This document shows, piece after piece, positions 42,736 to 51,100 of a stretch of 64,000 bases of DNA. The stretch comes from Nocardia grenadensis NBRC 108939 (lineage in GTDB: Bacteria; Actinomycetota; Actinomycetes; Mycobacteriales; Mycobacteriaceae). How positions within the stretch are numbered: position 1 is the first letter of the stretch; the number at the start of each line of letters is the position of its first letter. The stretch covers positions 170,316 through 234,315 of the forward strand of contig NZ_BDCJ01000004.1 in NCBI RefSeq assembly GCF_001613445.1, read 5' to 3'. A program made the position numbers and the translations under genes. A model generated the notes under the pieces. That model saw only the letters and a program-made list of their open reading frames with translations. It was not told where the DNA came from and searched no databases.

Positions 42736-43095
42736 CTAGCGGTCGTCCCTGTTCGCGGCCTCGGTGAGCGCGGCGGCGTAGGCGGCCAGGGCGCTCTGCC
42801 AGAACTGTTCCAGGTAGTCGCGGGCATCGCTGAGACCACGCGGGTCCAGTGAGTAGAGATGACGGTTGCCCATCGGCCGCATCATCACCAGCCGCGCGTC
42901 CCGCAGTACCCGCAGATGCTGCGATACCGCCGAGCTGGTGATCCCGACCTCGGCGGCGAGTTCCCCGACCGAGCGCGGCCCGGCCGGCAACGCTTCGAAT
43001 ATCGCGCGCCTGGTGGGGTCCGCCAGGGCGATCAGCGGCGCGACTCTGTTAGCGACCACTGAAACAGTGTCGATCTTCTGGCACACTTCGGTCAA
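42736..43095 (-). CDS. ArsR-family winged-helix regulator
   Basis: The 119-residue protein shows ALADPTRRAIFEALPAGPRS, the HTH VGELAAEVGITSSAVSQHLR, and the wing RLVMMRPMGNRHLYSLDPRG, then a helical tail. This is the ArsR branch often paired with SRPBCC-domain genes and lacking the ELCVCD metal site. The open frame starts at TTG 43095 with AGGTGAG 13 bases upstream; GTG 43086 or 43059 are alternatives, so the start is uncertain. It is divergent from the M23 peptidase gene with 146 bases between; its target is not clear. Confidence 0.8.
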   Translation of the reverse strand: MTEVCQKIDTVSVVANRVAPLIALADPTRRAIFEALPAGPRSVGELAAEVGITSSAVSQHLRVLRDARLVMMRPMGNRHLYSLDPRGLSDARDYLEQFWQSALAAYAAALTEAANRDDR

Positions 43096-43241
43096 ACTAG
43101 ATCAATGTCTCACCTGCGCAGCTCGGCGGGCGATATTTCCGGTTCGTTATCGGAAGGCAATCCGCGACCTGCACTTATATGATCTCGTGACTGTTGCCAC
43201 ACAATTGCTGACTCGGCGTGTCGGTCCCCTAGCTTGTAACC

Positions 43242-43955
43242 ATGCCCGTGACCCTTCCGTTACCTTTCCGTAAGCTCACGGTGTCGTCGATCGGCCGTCG
43301 CCCCATCACGACACAGGTTGTCGCCACCTCGACAGCCCTCTGCGCCGGTTTCGCCCTCTTCGCCGCGGGAGCCGATTCCGGTAACGAACAGATCACCCCG
43401 GTGGCCGCCACTTCGGAGGCGCCGGCCGACCCCGCCGACCGCTCGCCCGCCGAGCGGCCCGCCATCTCGCACGACCCCGCCGCGTGGGCCCCCCATCAGG
43501 CCGCCGGCGACAACCAGCCCGCTCCGGTGTCCTTCCCGTTCTTCGAGCCACCACGGCCCACCACGGTACAACCGGCCGACGGCGTCGTATCCTCGGGCTT
43601 CGGGGCACGCTGGGGCACCAACCACAACGGCATCGACTTCGCCGCGAATATGGGTTCGCCGATCCGGTCGGTCACCGACGGTGTCGTGATCGAGGCCGGC
43701 CCGGCCACCGGCTTCGGCCTGTGGGTTCGCGTCCAGCAGGATGACGGCAGCGTCGGCGTTTACGGCCATATGCAGGACATTCTCGTCTCGGTCGGCCAGC
43801 AGGTGCAGGCCGGTGACGTGATCGCCACCGTCGGCAGCCGCGGCCAGTCCACCGGGCCGCACCTGCACTACGAGGTCCACCAGCCCGGTATCGGCCCGGT
43901 CGACCCCCTGCCCTATCTCGCCGGGCGCGGGCTCGTCCTGAACAACCCCGGCTGA
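43242..43955 (+). CDS. Secreted M23/LytM-type cell-wall endopeptidase
   Basis: The 237-residue protein has an N-terminal export segment (TTQVVATSTALCAGFALFAA), a Pro/Ala-rich linker, and a LytM/lysostaphin domain from about residue 105: GFGARWGTNHNGIDFAANMG with His128 and Asp132 as Zn ligands, and GPHLHYEV with the HxH pair. All metal ligands are kept, so it should cut peptidoglycan cross-bridges or activate other hydrolases. The start ATG 43242 has a weak ribosome site. It would act in the cell wall during growth or division. Confidence 0.85.
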   Translation: MPVTLPLPFRKLTVSSIGRRPITTQVVATSTALCAGFALFAAGADSGNEQITPVAATSEAPADPADRSPAERPAISHDPAAWAPHQAAGDNQPAPVSFPFFEPPRPTTVQPADGVVSSGFGARWGTNHNGIDFAANMGSPIRSVTDGVVIEAGPATGFGLWVRVQQDDGSVGVYGHMQDILVSVGQQVQAGDVIATVGSRGQSTGPHLHYEVHQPGIGPVDPLPYLAGRGLVLNNPG

Positions 43956-44061
43956 CCCTTACCCACAGCCGATCCGACGGCTCCCGGCATACCGGGGTAC
44001 CGGCCGCACATCGTCCCGCAGTGGGACGCGGCGGCCGGATCCCCGTTCCTACCGTCGGTCC

Positions 44062-45171
44062 ATGTCCACACCGCTCCTCGGCGTCCCGGCTACCGGACGC
44101 CCCACCACCTCCGATCCACGTCGGGTGATCGGACGCCTGCACCGGCCATTGCTGCTCAGCTCCACGGCAATGGCCGGTCTGGTGTTTACCGGCCTGATCG
44201 CGATGATGGTCGACGACCGCGTGCTGCTCGGCGAATCGGTCTGGCTCAAACCGGTCAAATTCGGGCTGGCGTTCGTGCTGTACTCGCTCACTCTGGCCTG
44301 GCTGCTGTCGCTACCCCACCGCGGTCGCCGGGTGACCTGGTGGCTGGGTGTCGTGTTCTCCGTCACCGCGGTCGTGGACGTGGGATTCATCGTGGTCCAG
44401 GCCGCGCGGGGCACCTTCAGCCATTTCAACACCGAAACCGACCCGGTCAACGAAATCGGGCAACTCATCTTCGCCTCGGGTGTCCCGGGTCTCTTTTTCG
44501 CGAATCTGCTGATCGCCGTAATCGTTTCGATACGTCCGGGCGCGGATCGGCCCACGGTGTGGGCCATTCGCGGTGGGCTGGCGATGGCGGTGGTCTCGAT
44601 GGCACTGGGATACCTCATGGGTTTCACCGGGACCCAGCTCACCCGAACCGCCGACGGCCGACTCGTCGAACTGGCCGCCGGGCACACCGTGGTCGACGCC
44701 GCGACCCGGGAGGCCGTCGGCGCACCGGACGCGGTGCCGGGTATGCCGATCACCCACTGGAGCACCCTGGGCGGCGATCTGCGCATTCCCCATTTCATCG
44801 GATTGCACGGAATCCAGGTGGTACTGGCCGCGGTGGTGATCCTCGCCTGGTGCGCGCGACGTCACCCCCGGCTGCGCCCGGCCCGGACCCGCAGCAGATT
44901 GATCGGGGTGATGATCCTGGGCGGGGGCGGTCTGCAGGCGATCACGTTCTGGCAGGCGATGCGCGGGCAGCCACTGGTGCACCCGGACACCGCCACCCTG
45001 CTCGCGCTGTGCGGCCTCGGCGTCGTGGTGACGATCCTCGCCGCGCTCAGCGTCGGGTCCACCCCGGCGGTCGGCGGCGAGACGATCTCGCCGCCGCGCG
45101 CACAGTGCGATTCGGCGCAGGTCAGCGCAACCGTTCGGCGTCCCGGGCGAGTTCGACCAGCACCGCGCTGA
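44062..45171 (+). CDS. Polytopic membrane protein of unknown function
   Basis: The 369-residue protein has about eight membrane helices, for example LLLSSTAMAGLVFTGLIAMM, KFGLAFVLYSLTLAWLLSL, LGVVFSVTAVVDVGFIVVQA, AMAVVSMALGYLMGF and VVLAAVVILAWCA. Motifs such as WLKPVKFGLAF, FSHFNTETDPVNEIGQ and IPHFIGLHGIQ recur in a conserved actinobacterial hypothetical family. No transport or catalytic motif is known to me. Its 3' end overlaps the convergent zinc-ribbon-like gene by 50 bases, and the last 40 residues are hydrophilic. Confidence 0.7.
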   Translation: MSTPLLGVPATGRPTTSDPRRVIGRLHRPLLLSSTAMAGLVFTGLIAMMVDDRVLLGESVWLKPVKFGLAFVLYSLTLAWLLSLPHRGRRVTWWLGVVFSVTAVVDVGFIVVQAARGTFSHFNTETDPVNEIGQLIFASGVPGLFFANLLIAVIVSIRPGADRPTVWAIRGGLAMAVVSMALGYLMGFTGTQLTRTADGRLVELAAGHTVVDAATREAVGAPDAVPGMPITHWSTLGGDLRIPHFIGLHGIQVVLAAVVILAWCARRHPRLRPARTRSRLIGVMILGGGGLQAITFWQAMRGQPLVHPDTATLLALCGLGVVVTILAALSVGSTPAVGGETISPPRAQCDSAQVSATVRRPGRVRPAPR

Positions 45172-45445
45172 GCCGCGCGAGCTCGTCCCGGTCGGCGCCT
45201 TCGTCGACGGCCGTCGCCACATCCTCGGCCGCGCAGCGCGCGGCGAACCACCGGTCGGCCAGCGCGGTGGCCTCGGCGGCACTGAGCACCACCGAATCGG
45301 CGGGGATCCCAGTGCCCTTCACATTGTTGCGATGCTCATAGGCGCGCTGGCGGCAGGACTGTCGGCAGTAGCGGCGCCGCCGCCCCGCTTCCGAATCCAC
45401 TATTTCCCGACCACACCACAGGCACGACTCCAACCGGCGCGACAT
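45122..45445 (-). CDS. Small protein with N-terminal zinc-ribbon-like Cys cluster
   Basis: The 107-residue protein has four Cys in LESCLWCGREIV and RRRRYCRQSCRQRAYEHRNN, i.e. CxxC and CxxxC, which would bind one zinc. The C-terminal part is helical and acidic (TALADRWFAARCAAEDVATA). Short proteins of this layout are conserved near rbpA in Nocardia and relatives as far as I recall; function is unknown, possibly nucleic-acid binding. ATG 45445 was chosen because MSRRLESCLWCG is compact; the long open frame upstream is not supported. Confidence 0.65.
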   Translation of the reverse strand: MSRRLESCLWCGREIVDSEAGRRRRYCRQSCRQRAYEHRNNVKGTGIPADSVVLSAAEATALADRWFAARCAAEDVATAVDEGADRDELARLSAVLVELARDAERLR

Positions 45446-45536
45446 GACCCGACACCCTAATAGGAACTCTCGCAGCGGCACACACCGCACACCGCGCGGG
45501 ACCATTTCGCCCAACCCCGTACAATTACAAGGCTTG

Positions 45537-45562
45537 GGAACGGAAAGACCCTGACGAACGTT
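45537..45562 (+). promoter_or_regulatory. SigR/SigH-type promoter candidate upstream of rbpA
   Basis: GGAAC, 18 bases, then GTT matches the thiol-stress sigma consensus (GGAAT/C-N18-20-GTT). It lies about 300 bases before the rbpA start. In Streptomyces coelicolor rbpA is a known SigR target. The rest of 45446-45862 holds no supportable gene and would be a long leader. Confidence 0.6.
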
Positions 45563-45862
45563 GACATGAACAGGGCGCACGGCCTGGACCGGCACGAATC
45601 CTCGATTCGTGGCACAGCCAACGGCCCGCGCACGTGACCCTAACGGTCGGCGGGCGACAACGGCCGGCGAACGCGACCTACCAGGTCGCGGTAGCAAGAC
45701 AACAAGGGGTCGACCCATCGGCTCGCGCCCCCGGCGCGGGTTCCGGTGCCCCGCAGCGGATACACCGTCGGTGTTTCCGCTCCGGTGTTCCGGAGCCCCT
45801 CGGCAGGGCACCGCGGGCCCGCGCGCGGCAACGCGCCGACAACACAGAGAGGACCTGTACAG

Positions 45863-46198
45863 ATGGCAGATCGCGTACTCCGGGGCAGCCGGCTCGGAGC
45901 GGTGAGCTACGAAACCGACCGCGACCATGATCTGGCTCCCCGCCGGATCGCCCGGTACCGGACCGACAATGGTGAAGAGTTCGATGTTCCGTTCGCCGAC
46001 GACGCCGAGATCCCGCCGACCTGGTTGTGCCGCAACGGCCAGGAAGGTGTGCTGATCGAGGGCACCACGCAGGAGGCGAAGAAGGTGAAGCCGCCCCGCA
46101 CGCACTGGGACATGCTGCTCGAGCGGCGCAGCAAGGACGAGCTCGAGGAACTGCTCAAGGAGCGGCTGGAACTGCTCAAGACCCGTCGCCGGGGCTGA
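45863..46198 (+). CDS. rbpA: RNA polymerase-binding protein RbpA
   Basis: The 111-residue protein has the exact RbpA layout: MADRVLRGSRLGAVSYETDR, the zinc/core domain with DNGEEFDVPFADDAEIPPTW and LCRNGQEG, the basic linker KKVKPPRTHWDMLLERRS and the C-terminal sigma-interacting helix KDELEELLKERLELL. RbpA binds RNA polymerase and sigmaA/SigB and stabilises the open complex. ATG 45863 has GAGG about 10 bases upstream. A strong 38-base palindrome terminates it against the convergent ABC transporter gene. Its neighbourhood (lnt/ppm1) is partly kept in mycobacteria, but here the NRPS locus intervenes. Confidence 0.95.
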   Translation: MADRVLRGSRLGAVSYETDRDHDLAPRRIARYRTDNGEEFDVPFADDAEIPPTWLCRNGQEGVLIEGTTQEAKKVKPPRTHWDMLLERRSKDELEELLKERLELLKTRRRG

Positions 46199-46224
46199 GC
46201 CCGGCCGACCCGAACGGCACACCG

Positions 46225-46262
46225 AAGGCCGTGCCCGCCGGATATCCGGCGGGCACGGCCTT
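46225..46262. terminator. Bidirectional terminator, 38-base perfect palindrome
   Basis: AAGGCCGTGCCCGCCGGAT and its exact complement form 19-base arms, with T-rich ends on both sides (TTT right, AA left). It lies between the convergent rbpA and drrB stop codons. Confidence 0.85.
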
Positions 46263-46270
46263 TGTCGTGC

Positions 46271-47173
46271 TCAGTGACTGGCCACCCGGCGGTACTGCAA
46301 CAGCGCCAACGGCATCGCGATCAGCAGAATGGCCACCGAGCACAGGATCGCGTATTCGACGCAGTGCTCGGCCGGCCAGCCGGTCGCGGTAGGGAACATC
46401 GGGGGCGCGCTGTTGTCGAACAGTTTCCGGCCGGTCGCCGCGACCGCGGTGATGGGATTCCACTCGGCGATGGTGGCGAGCGGCTCGGGCAGGGTCTGGG
46501 CCGAGATGAACGCCGAGGAGATGAACGACAGCGGGAACAGCCAGATCAGCCCGGCACTCTGGGCGACCTCGACATTCGGGGCGACAAGACCGGTGAGCGC
46601 GCCGATCCACGACATGGCGAAGGCGAACAGCAGGATCACCGCGTAGGCGAGTGCGGCCTCGGCCAGGCTCCCATTGATGCTCCAGCCGACGATGTACCCG
46701 CACACGGTCATCACCACCAGGCTGACCATGCTCACCACCAGATCGGAGAGCGTGCGCCCCATCAGCACTGCCAGCCGGGACATGGGCAACGCGCGCATCC
46801 GGTCGATGATGCCCTTCTCCAGGTCACCGGCCAGTCCGACAGTGGTGAACGCAGCACTGAAGGCGACGGTCTGGGCCATGATTCCGGCGATCAGGAACTC
46901 CCGGTACTGGCCGCCGCCCAGTGAGGCACCGAATACGTAGGCGAACAAGAAGACGAACATCAGCGGCTGCACCGTGGCCGTGACCAGCAATGTCGGCACC
47001 CGCATGATGGTGATCAGATTGCGATGCGCCACGATCGCACTGTCGCGGAAGAACCGCATACGCGGTTCGGTGGACTTCGGAATCCGGTGCGAGCCGGGCG
47101 CGTGGGACAGTTCCGCCTCCGTCTCTTCGGTCTTTCCGGTAGTTTGACCGACCGCCACTTCTGCGGTGCTCAC
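46271..47173 (-). CDS. DrrB-type ABC exporter permease
   Basis: The 300-residue membrane protein has a hydrophilic N-terminal part (about 40 residues) and six helices, with the ABC2-type segments LITIMRVPTLLVTATVQPLM, FVFLFAYVFGASLGGG, GLAGDLEKGIIDRMRALPMS and NPITAVAATGRKLFDN. These match the daunorubicin-resistance DrrB family that exports lipids, siderophores and antibiotics in actinobacteria. GTG overlaps the stop of the ATPase gene by 4 bases. It is the last gene of the NRPS operon and probably exports the peptide. Confidence 0.9.
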   Translation of the reverse strand: MSTAEVAVGQTTGKTEETEAELSHAPGSHRIPKSTEPRMRFFRDSAIVAHRNLITIMRVPTLLVTATVQPLMFVFLFAYVFGASLGGGQYREFLIAGIMAQTVAFSAAFTTVGLAGDLEKGIIDRMRALPMSRLAVLMGRTLSDLVVSMVSLVVMTVCGYIVGWSINGSLAEAALAYAVILLFAFAMSWIGALTGLVAPNVEVAQSAGLIWLFPLSFISSAFISAQTLPEPLATIAEWNPITAVAATGRKLFDNSAPPMFPTATGWPAEHCVEYAILCSVAILLIAMPLALLQYRRVASH

Positions 47174-48159
47174 GACATGATCTCCTCGGGGACGTCACTG
47201 GTTTCCGGCTCGGATTCCGACGCTGCCGGGGAGCCGGTGATGGACAGGAAGACATCGTCGAGGCTGGGCCGGTGCACCCGGGCATCGACAACATTCACCT
47301 CTGCGTCATCGAGCCGGCGCAGGGCTTGGACCATGGTCCGGGAACCGTCACCGACCACCACCGACACCTCGTCGACACCCGCCTCGTGGGCGGGTTCGCC
47401 GATTCCGATTTCGGCGAGAACCCGCAGTGCGGGCGCCGGATCCTGGCCGGGACTCAGCGCGACGGTGAGCCGGTCCCCGCCGATCGAGGATTTGAGTTCG
47501 TCCGCCGAACCGCGGGCGATGACCCGGCCCTTGTCGAGCACGGTGATCTGGTCGGCCAGCCGGTCGGCCTCCTCGAGATACTGGGTGGTCAGCAGGACCG
47601 TGGTGCCGTCACGGACGAGTTCGCCGATAACCCGCCACATATCGTTGCGGGCCCGCGGATCCAGGCCGGTGGTCGGTTCGTCCAGAACCACCACCGGTGG
47701 GCGGGCGACCAGGGCACCGGCCAGATCCAGTCGCCGGGTCATCCCGCCGGAATAGGTTCCGGCCCGGCGGTCCGCGGCATCCTCGAGCCCGAATTCCCCG
47801 AGCAGTTCCCGGGCCCGCGAGGCCGCGCGCTCGCGCGACATACCGTAGAGTCGCGCGACCATCCGCAGGTTCTCGTAGCCGGTGAGGTTGGCGTCCACCG
47901 CCGCGTACTGACCGGACAATCCGATGAGTTTGCGGGCCGCCGCCGGATCGTGCAGGACGTCGACATTCGCGACCCGGACGGATCCGGCGTTCGGCCGCAG
48001 CAGGGTGGTGACGATCCGGACAGCGGTGGTCTTACCCGCGCCGTTGGGACCGAGCAGCCCCAGCACCGTGCCTTCGGGGATTTCGATATCGACCTCGTCC
48101 AAAACGCGGACGCGGCCGTAGTACTTCACCAGACCGGTGATCTGTACCGCGGGCTTCAC
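47170..48159 (-). CDS. DrrA-type ABC exporter ATPase
   Basis: The 329-residue ATPase has Walker A GPNGAGKTT, the Q-loop SGQYAAVDANLTGYENL, the signature YSGGMTRRLDLAGALV, Walker B VVVLDEPTTGLDPRARND and the H-loop (LLTTQYLEEADRLADQ, where Gln replaces the usual His as in the DrrA family). The C-terminal DUF4162-like domain (GDRLTVALSPGQDPA) is present. GTG 48159 overlaps the NRPS stop (GTGA), so NRPS, ATPase and permease are translationally coupled. Export of the NRPS product or self-resistance is the likely role. Confidence 0.9.
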   Translation of the reverse strand: MKPAVQITGLVKYYGRVRVLDEVDIEIPEGTVLGLLGPNGAGKTTAVRIVTTLLRPNAGSVRVANVDVLHDPAAARKLIGLSGQYAAVDANLTGYENLRMVARLYGMSRERAASRARELLGEFGLEDAADRRAGTYSGGMTRRLDLAGALVARPPVVVLDEPTTGLDPRARNDMWRVIGELVRDGTTVLLTTQYLEEADRLADQITVLDKGRVIARGSADELKSSIGGDRLTVALSPGQDPAPALRVLAEIGIGEPAHEAGVDEVSVVVGDGSRTMVQALRRLDDAEVNVVDARVHRPSLDDVFLSITGSPAASESEPETSDVPEEIMS

Positions 48160-51100
48160 TGAGCGTTCTCCTTCGTTTCGATACCGGGCTGCGGTGCCGT
48201 GGCCGCCCCGCGCAGGTGTTCCCGGAGCACGGGTCCGAGCACCGCCAGGGATTCCGGGGTCGTCATCTCCGCGTGCGTGCACGCCAGTTCCCGGGCGTGC
48301 ACGGCACCGGTGACGAAGCCCCGCCAGGCCTCCGGGCGGCGATCGGGGGAGGCAAGGTTCACCGGGTCGGTGCCGGCGGCGAAGAACAGCAGATCGCCGT
48401 CGAACACACCGGGCCGGAAACCATTGGCCTGGACGGTGCCGTCGGCGTAGCCGGCGTACAGCCGTTCCAGATGGTCCACCGTGAGTGCCGCGAACGGGCC
48501 GGGACGCGACCGCAACAGTTCGGCGGCCTCGGCCAGGGTCGGTTCCGCTCCGTCGGCGACGAGATCGCCGCCGAATTCGCCGAGGATCTCGGCGACGCCG
48601 GGCACGGCGTCGGTGGCCAGTTCATCGGAGAGCCGGTAGCTGTCCAGCATGGTGAGCAGCGCGACCTCCTCGCCGGCCGCCTGCAGTCGGACGGCGATGT
48701 CGTGCGCGATCAGTCCGCCCAGCGACCAGCCGAGCAGCTGGTACGGCCCGTGCGGTTGCACGGTCCGGATGTGGGCGATGTAGTGCTCGGCCGCTTCGCC
48801 GATCGAACCGAATCCCGGTTCGCCGCTCGCCTGTGGTGACTGCAGCCCGTAAACCGGCTGATCGGCGGGCAGTTCGGCGAGCAGGCCGGCGTAGCACCAG
48901 GACAACCCGATCGCCGGATGCACACAGAACAGCGGGGGCCGGCCGGTCCCGGTGCCCGGGCGCAACGGCAGCAGGGGAGCCAGCGCCAACCGCATGGCAT
49001 CGGCGGCGGAGCCGTCGCCGAGCCGGGCGGCCAGCGCGGCCGGGGTGGATTCACCGAACAGCAGTTGCATCGGCAGGTCGTACCCGGCCTCCCGGGCCCG
49101 GCCGACCACCTTCGTGGCGAGCAGTGAATTACCGCCCAGTTCGAAGAAGCCGTCTCCGGCGCCCACCCGGTCGACCCCGAGCACCTCCGCGAAAATATCG
49201 CACAACGCGGCCTCTACCGGATTGGCGGGCGCCCGGTAGGCCTCGGCGGCGGTGAACACCGGTTCGGGCAGGGCGGACCGGTCGAGTTTGCCGACCGGAG
49301 TGAGCGGCAGCCGGTCGATCAGCATGATCGACTGCGGAACCATGTAATTGGGCACCAGTTCGGACACATGCGCGGTGAGTTCGGCGGCGGTGGTGACCCC
49401 CGCCGCTGCCTTCACATACGACACCAGCGCGGTCGCGCCCGCGGCCGTCCGATGTCCCGCGGTATGAGAGAACTCGACCGCGGGGTGCCGGCTCAACGCC
49501 GCGTCGATCTCGCCCAGTTCGATCCGGAAACCGCGGATCTTCACCTGATGGTCGGTCCGGCCGACGTATTCGATATCGCCGGGACCGCCGTCGCGCGCCG
49601 TGCGGATCCGCACCAGATCCCCGGTGCGGTACATCCGCTCCCCCGGTTTCCCGAAGGGATCGGCCACGAAGCGCTGGGCGGTGAGCCCGGGCCGGTCGTG
49701 GTACCCGCGGGCGAGCGCCCCGCCGGCCAGGTACAACTCGCCGGTGACCCCGAGCGGCGCCGGGCGCAGCCGGGCGTCGAGCACCATGGCCGCGACACCG
49801 CGGATCGGTTCACCGATCGGGATCGGACCACCGGGTACCAGGGGCGGCGACATAACGGTCACGATGGTGGTTTCGGTGGGTCCGTAGACGTTGTGCAGAT
49901 TGCGGCCCGGCGCCCAGCGCGCCACGACTTCGGCCGGCAGGGCCTCGCCACCGACCAGTACATGCTGGAAATCGGTGACACCTTCCGGGTCCACCGTCGC
50001 CAGGGCGGCCGTGGTGATGAAGGCGTGGGTGATCCGTTCCGCGATCAGCACCCGGGCCAGATCCGCACCACCGACCACACCCGACGGGGCGAGCACCAGG
50101 GTGGCCGCGCCACCGAGCGCGAACAGCAACTCCAGCATCGCGGCATCGAAACTGGGGGTCGCGAAGTGCAGGATGCGACTGCCCGGCCGGACATCGAAGC
50201 GGTGGGCCGTCTCCGCCGCGAAATTGGACAGCCCGCGATGGGTGACCACCACACCCTTGGGAGTTCCGGTGGAACCGGAGGTGTAGATGACGTAGGCCGG
50301 GTTGTCCATCCGCAACGGGGTGATCCGGTCCGCGTCGGTGAGCGCGGCGCTGGATGCCCGCAGCACCTGTTCGCGAACCTCGTCGTCGTCGAGGGCCAGC
50401 CAGTGCGCCCCTTCGGGCAACTGCTCCCGGTACTCGGCCAGCGTGAGACCCAGGGCCGCGCCGGAATCCGAGAGCATATGGGTGATGCGCGCAGCCGGAT
50501 AGCCCGGATCCACCGGGACGAACGCGGCGCCGGTCTTGGTCACCGCCAGGACCGTGGCCACCGATTCGACGGTACGCGGAATACCCAGCGCCACCAGCGT
50601 TTCCGGCCCCACGCCGTAGCCCACAAGCACCCGGGCCAGCCGGTTGCTCCAGCGGTCGAGCGCGTCGTAGGTGACCTCCACGCCCGCCCCGGCGAGCGCG
50701 ACCGCCTGCCGGTCGACGTGCACCGCGGCGGCGAAGACCTCGGCCAGGGTGCACGGCTGGTCCGGATCGGCTCGACGCAGCGGCGCCAGCGCCGACCATT
50801 CGGCAGGCTCGAGCAGCTCCAGATCACCGATGACCACGGCGGGGTCGGCGGCGATCGCGCCGAGCAGCCGGACCAGGCGGCGGCCGAGCCGGGCCGCGGT
50901 CGGTTCGTCGAAGAGATCTCCGCTGTAATTCACCGCCACGCCGATACCGTCGGGCGACCGGTCGGCGCCGCGGCATTCGGTGAGGGTGAACTGGAGATCG
51001 AATTTCGCGATACCGGCGTCGATATCCATCGCCTCGATACTCAGGCCCGGGAGTTCCAGGGCGCGTACCGGTTCGTCGCGTACCGACAGCATCACCTGGA

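Noticed and set aside
45446..45862. Protein-coding gene in the rbpA leader (several 60-98 codon frames)
   Set aside because: Low-complexity Arg/Gly-rich products without ribosome sites.
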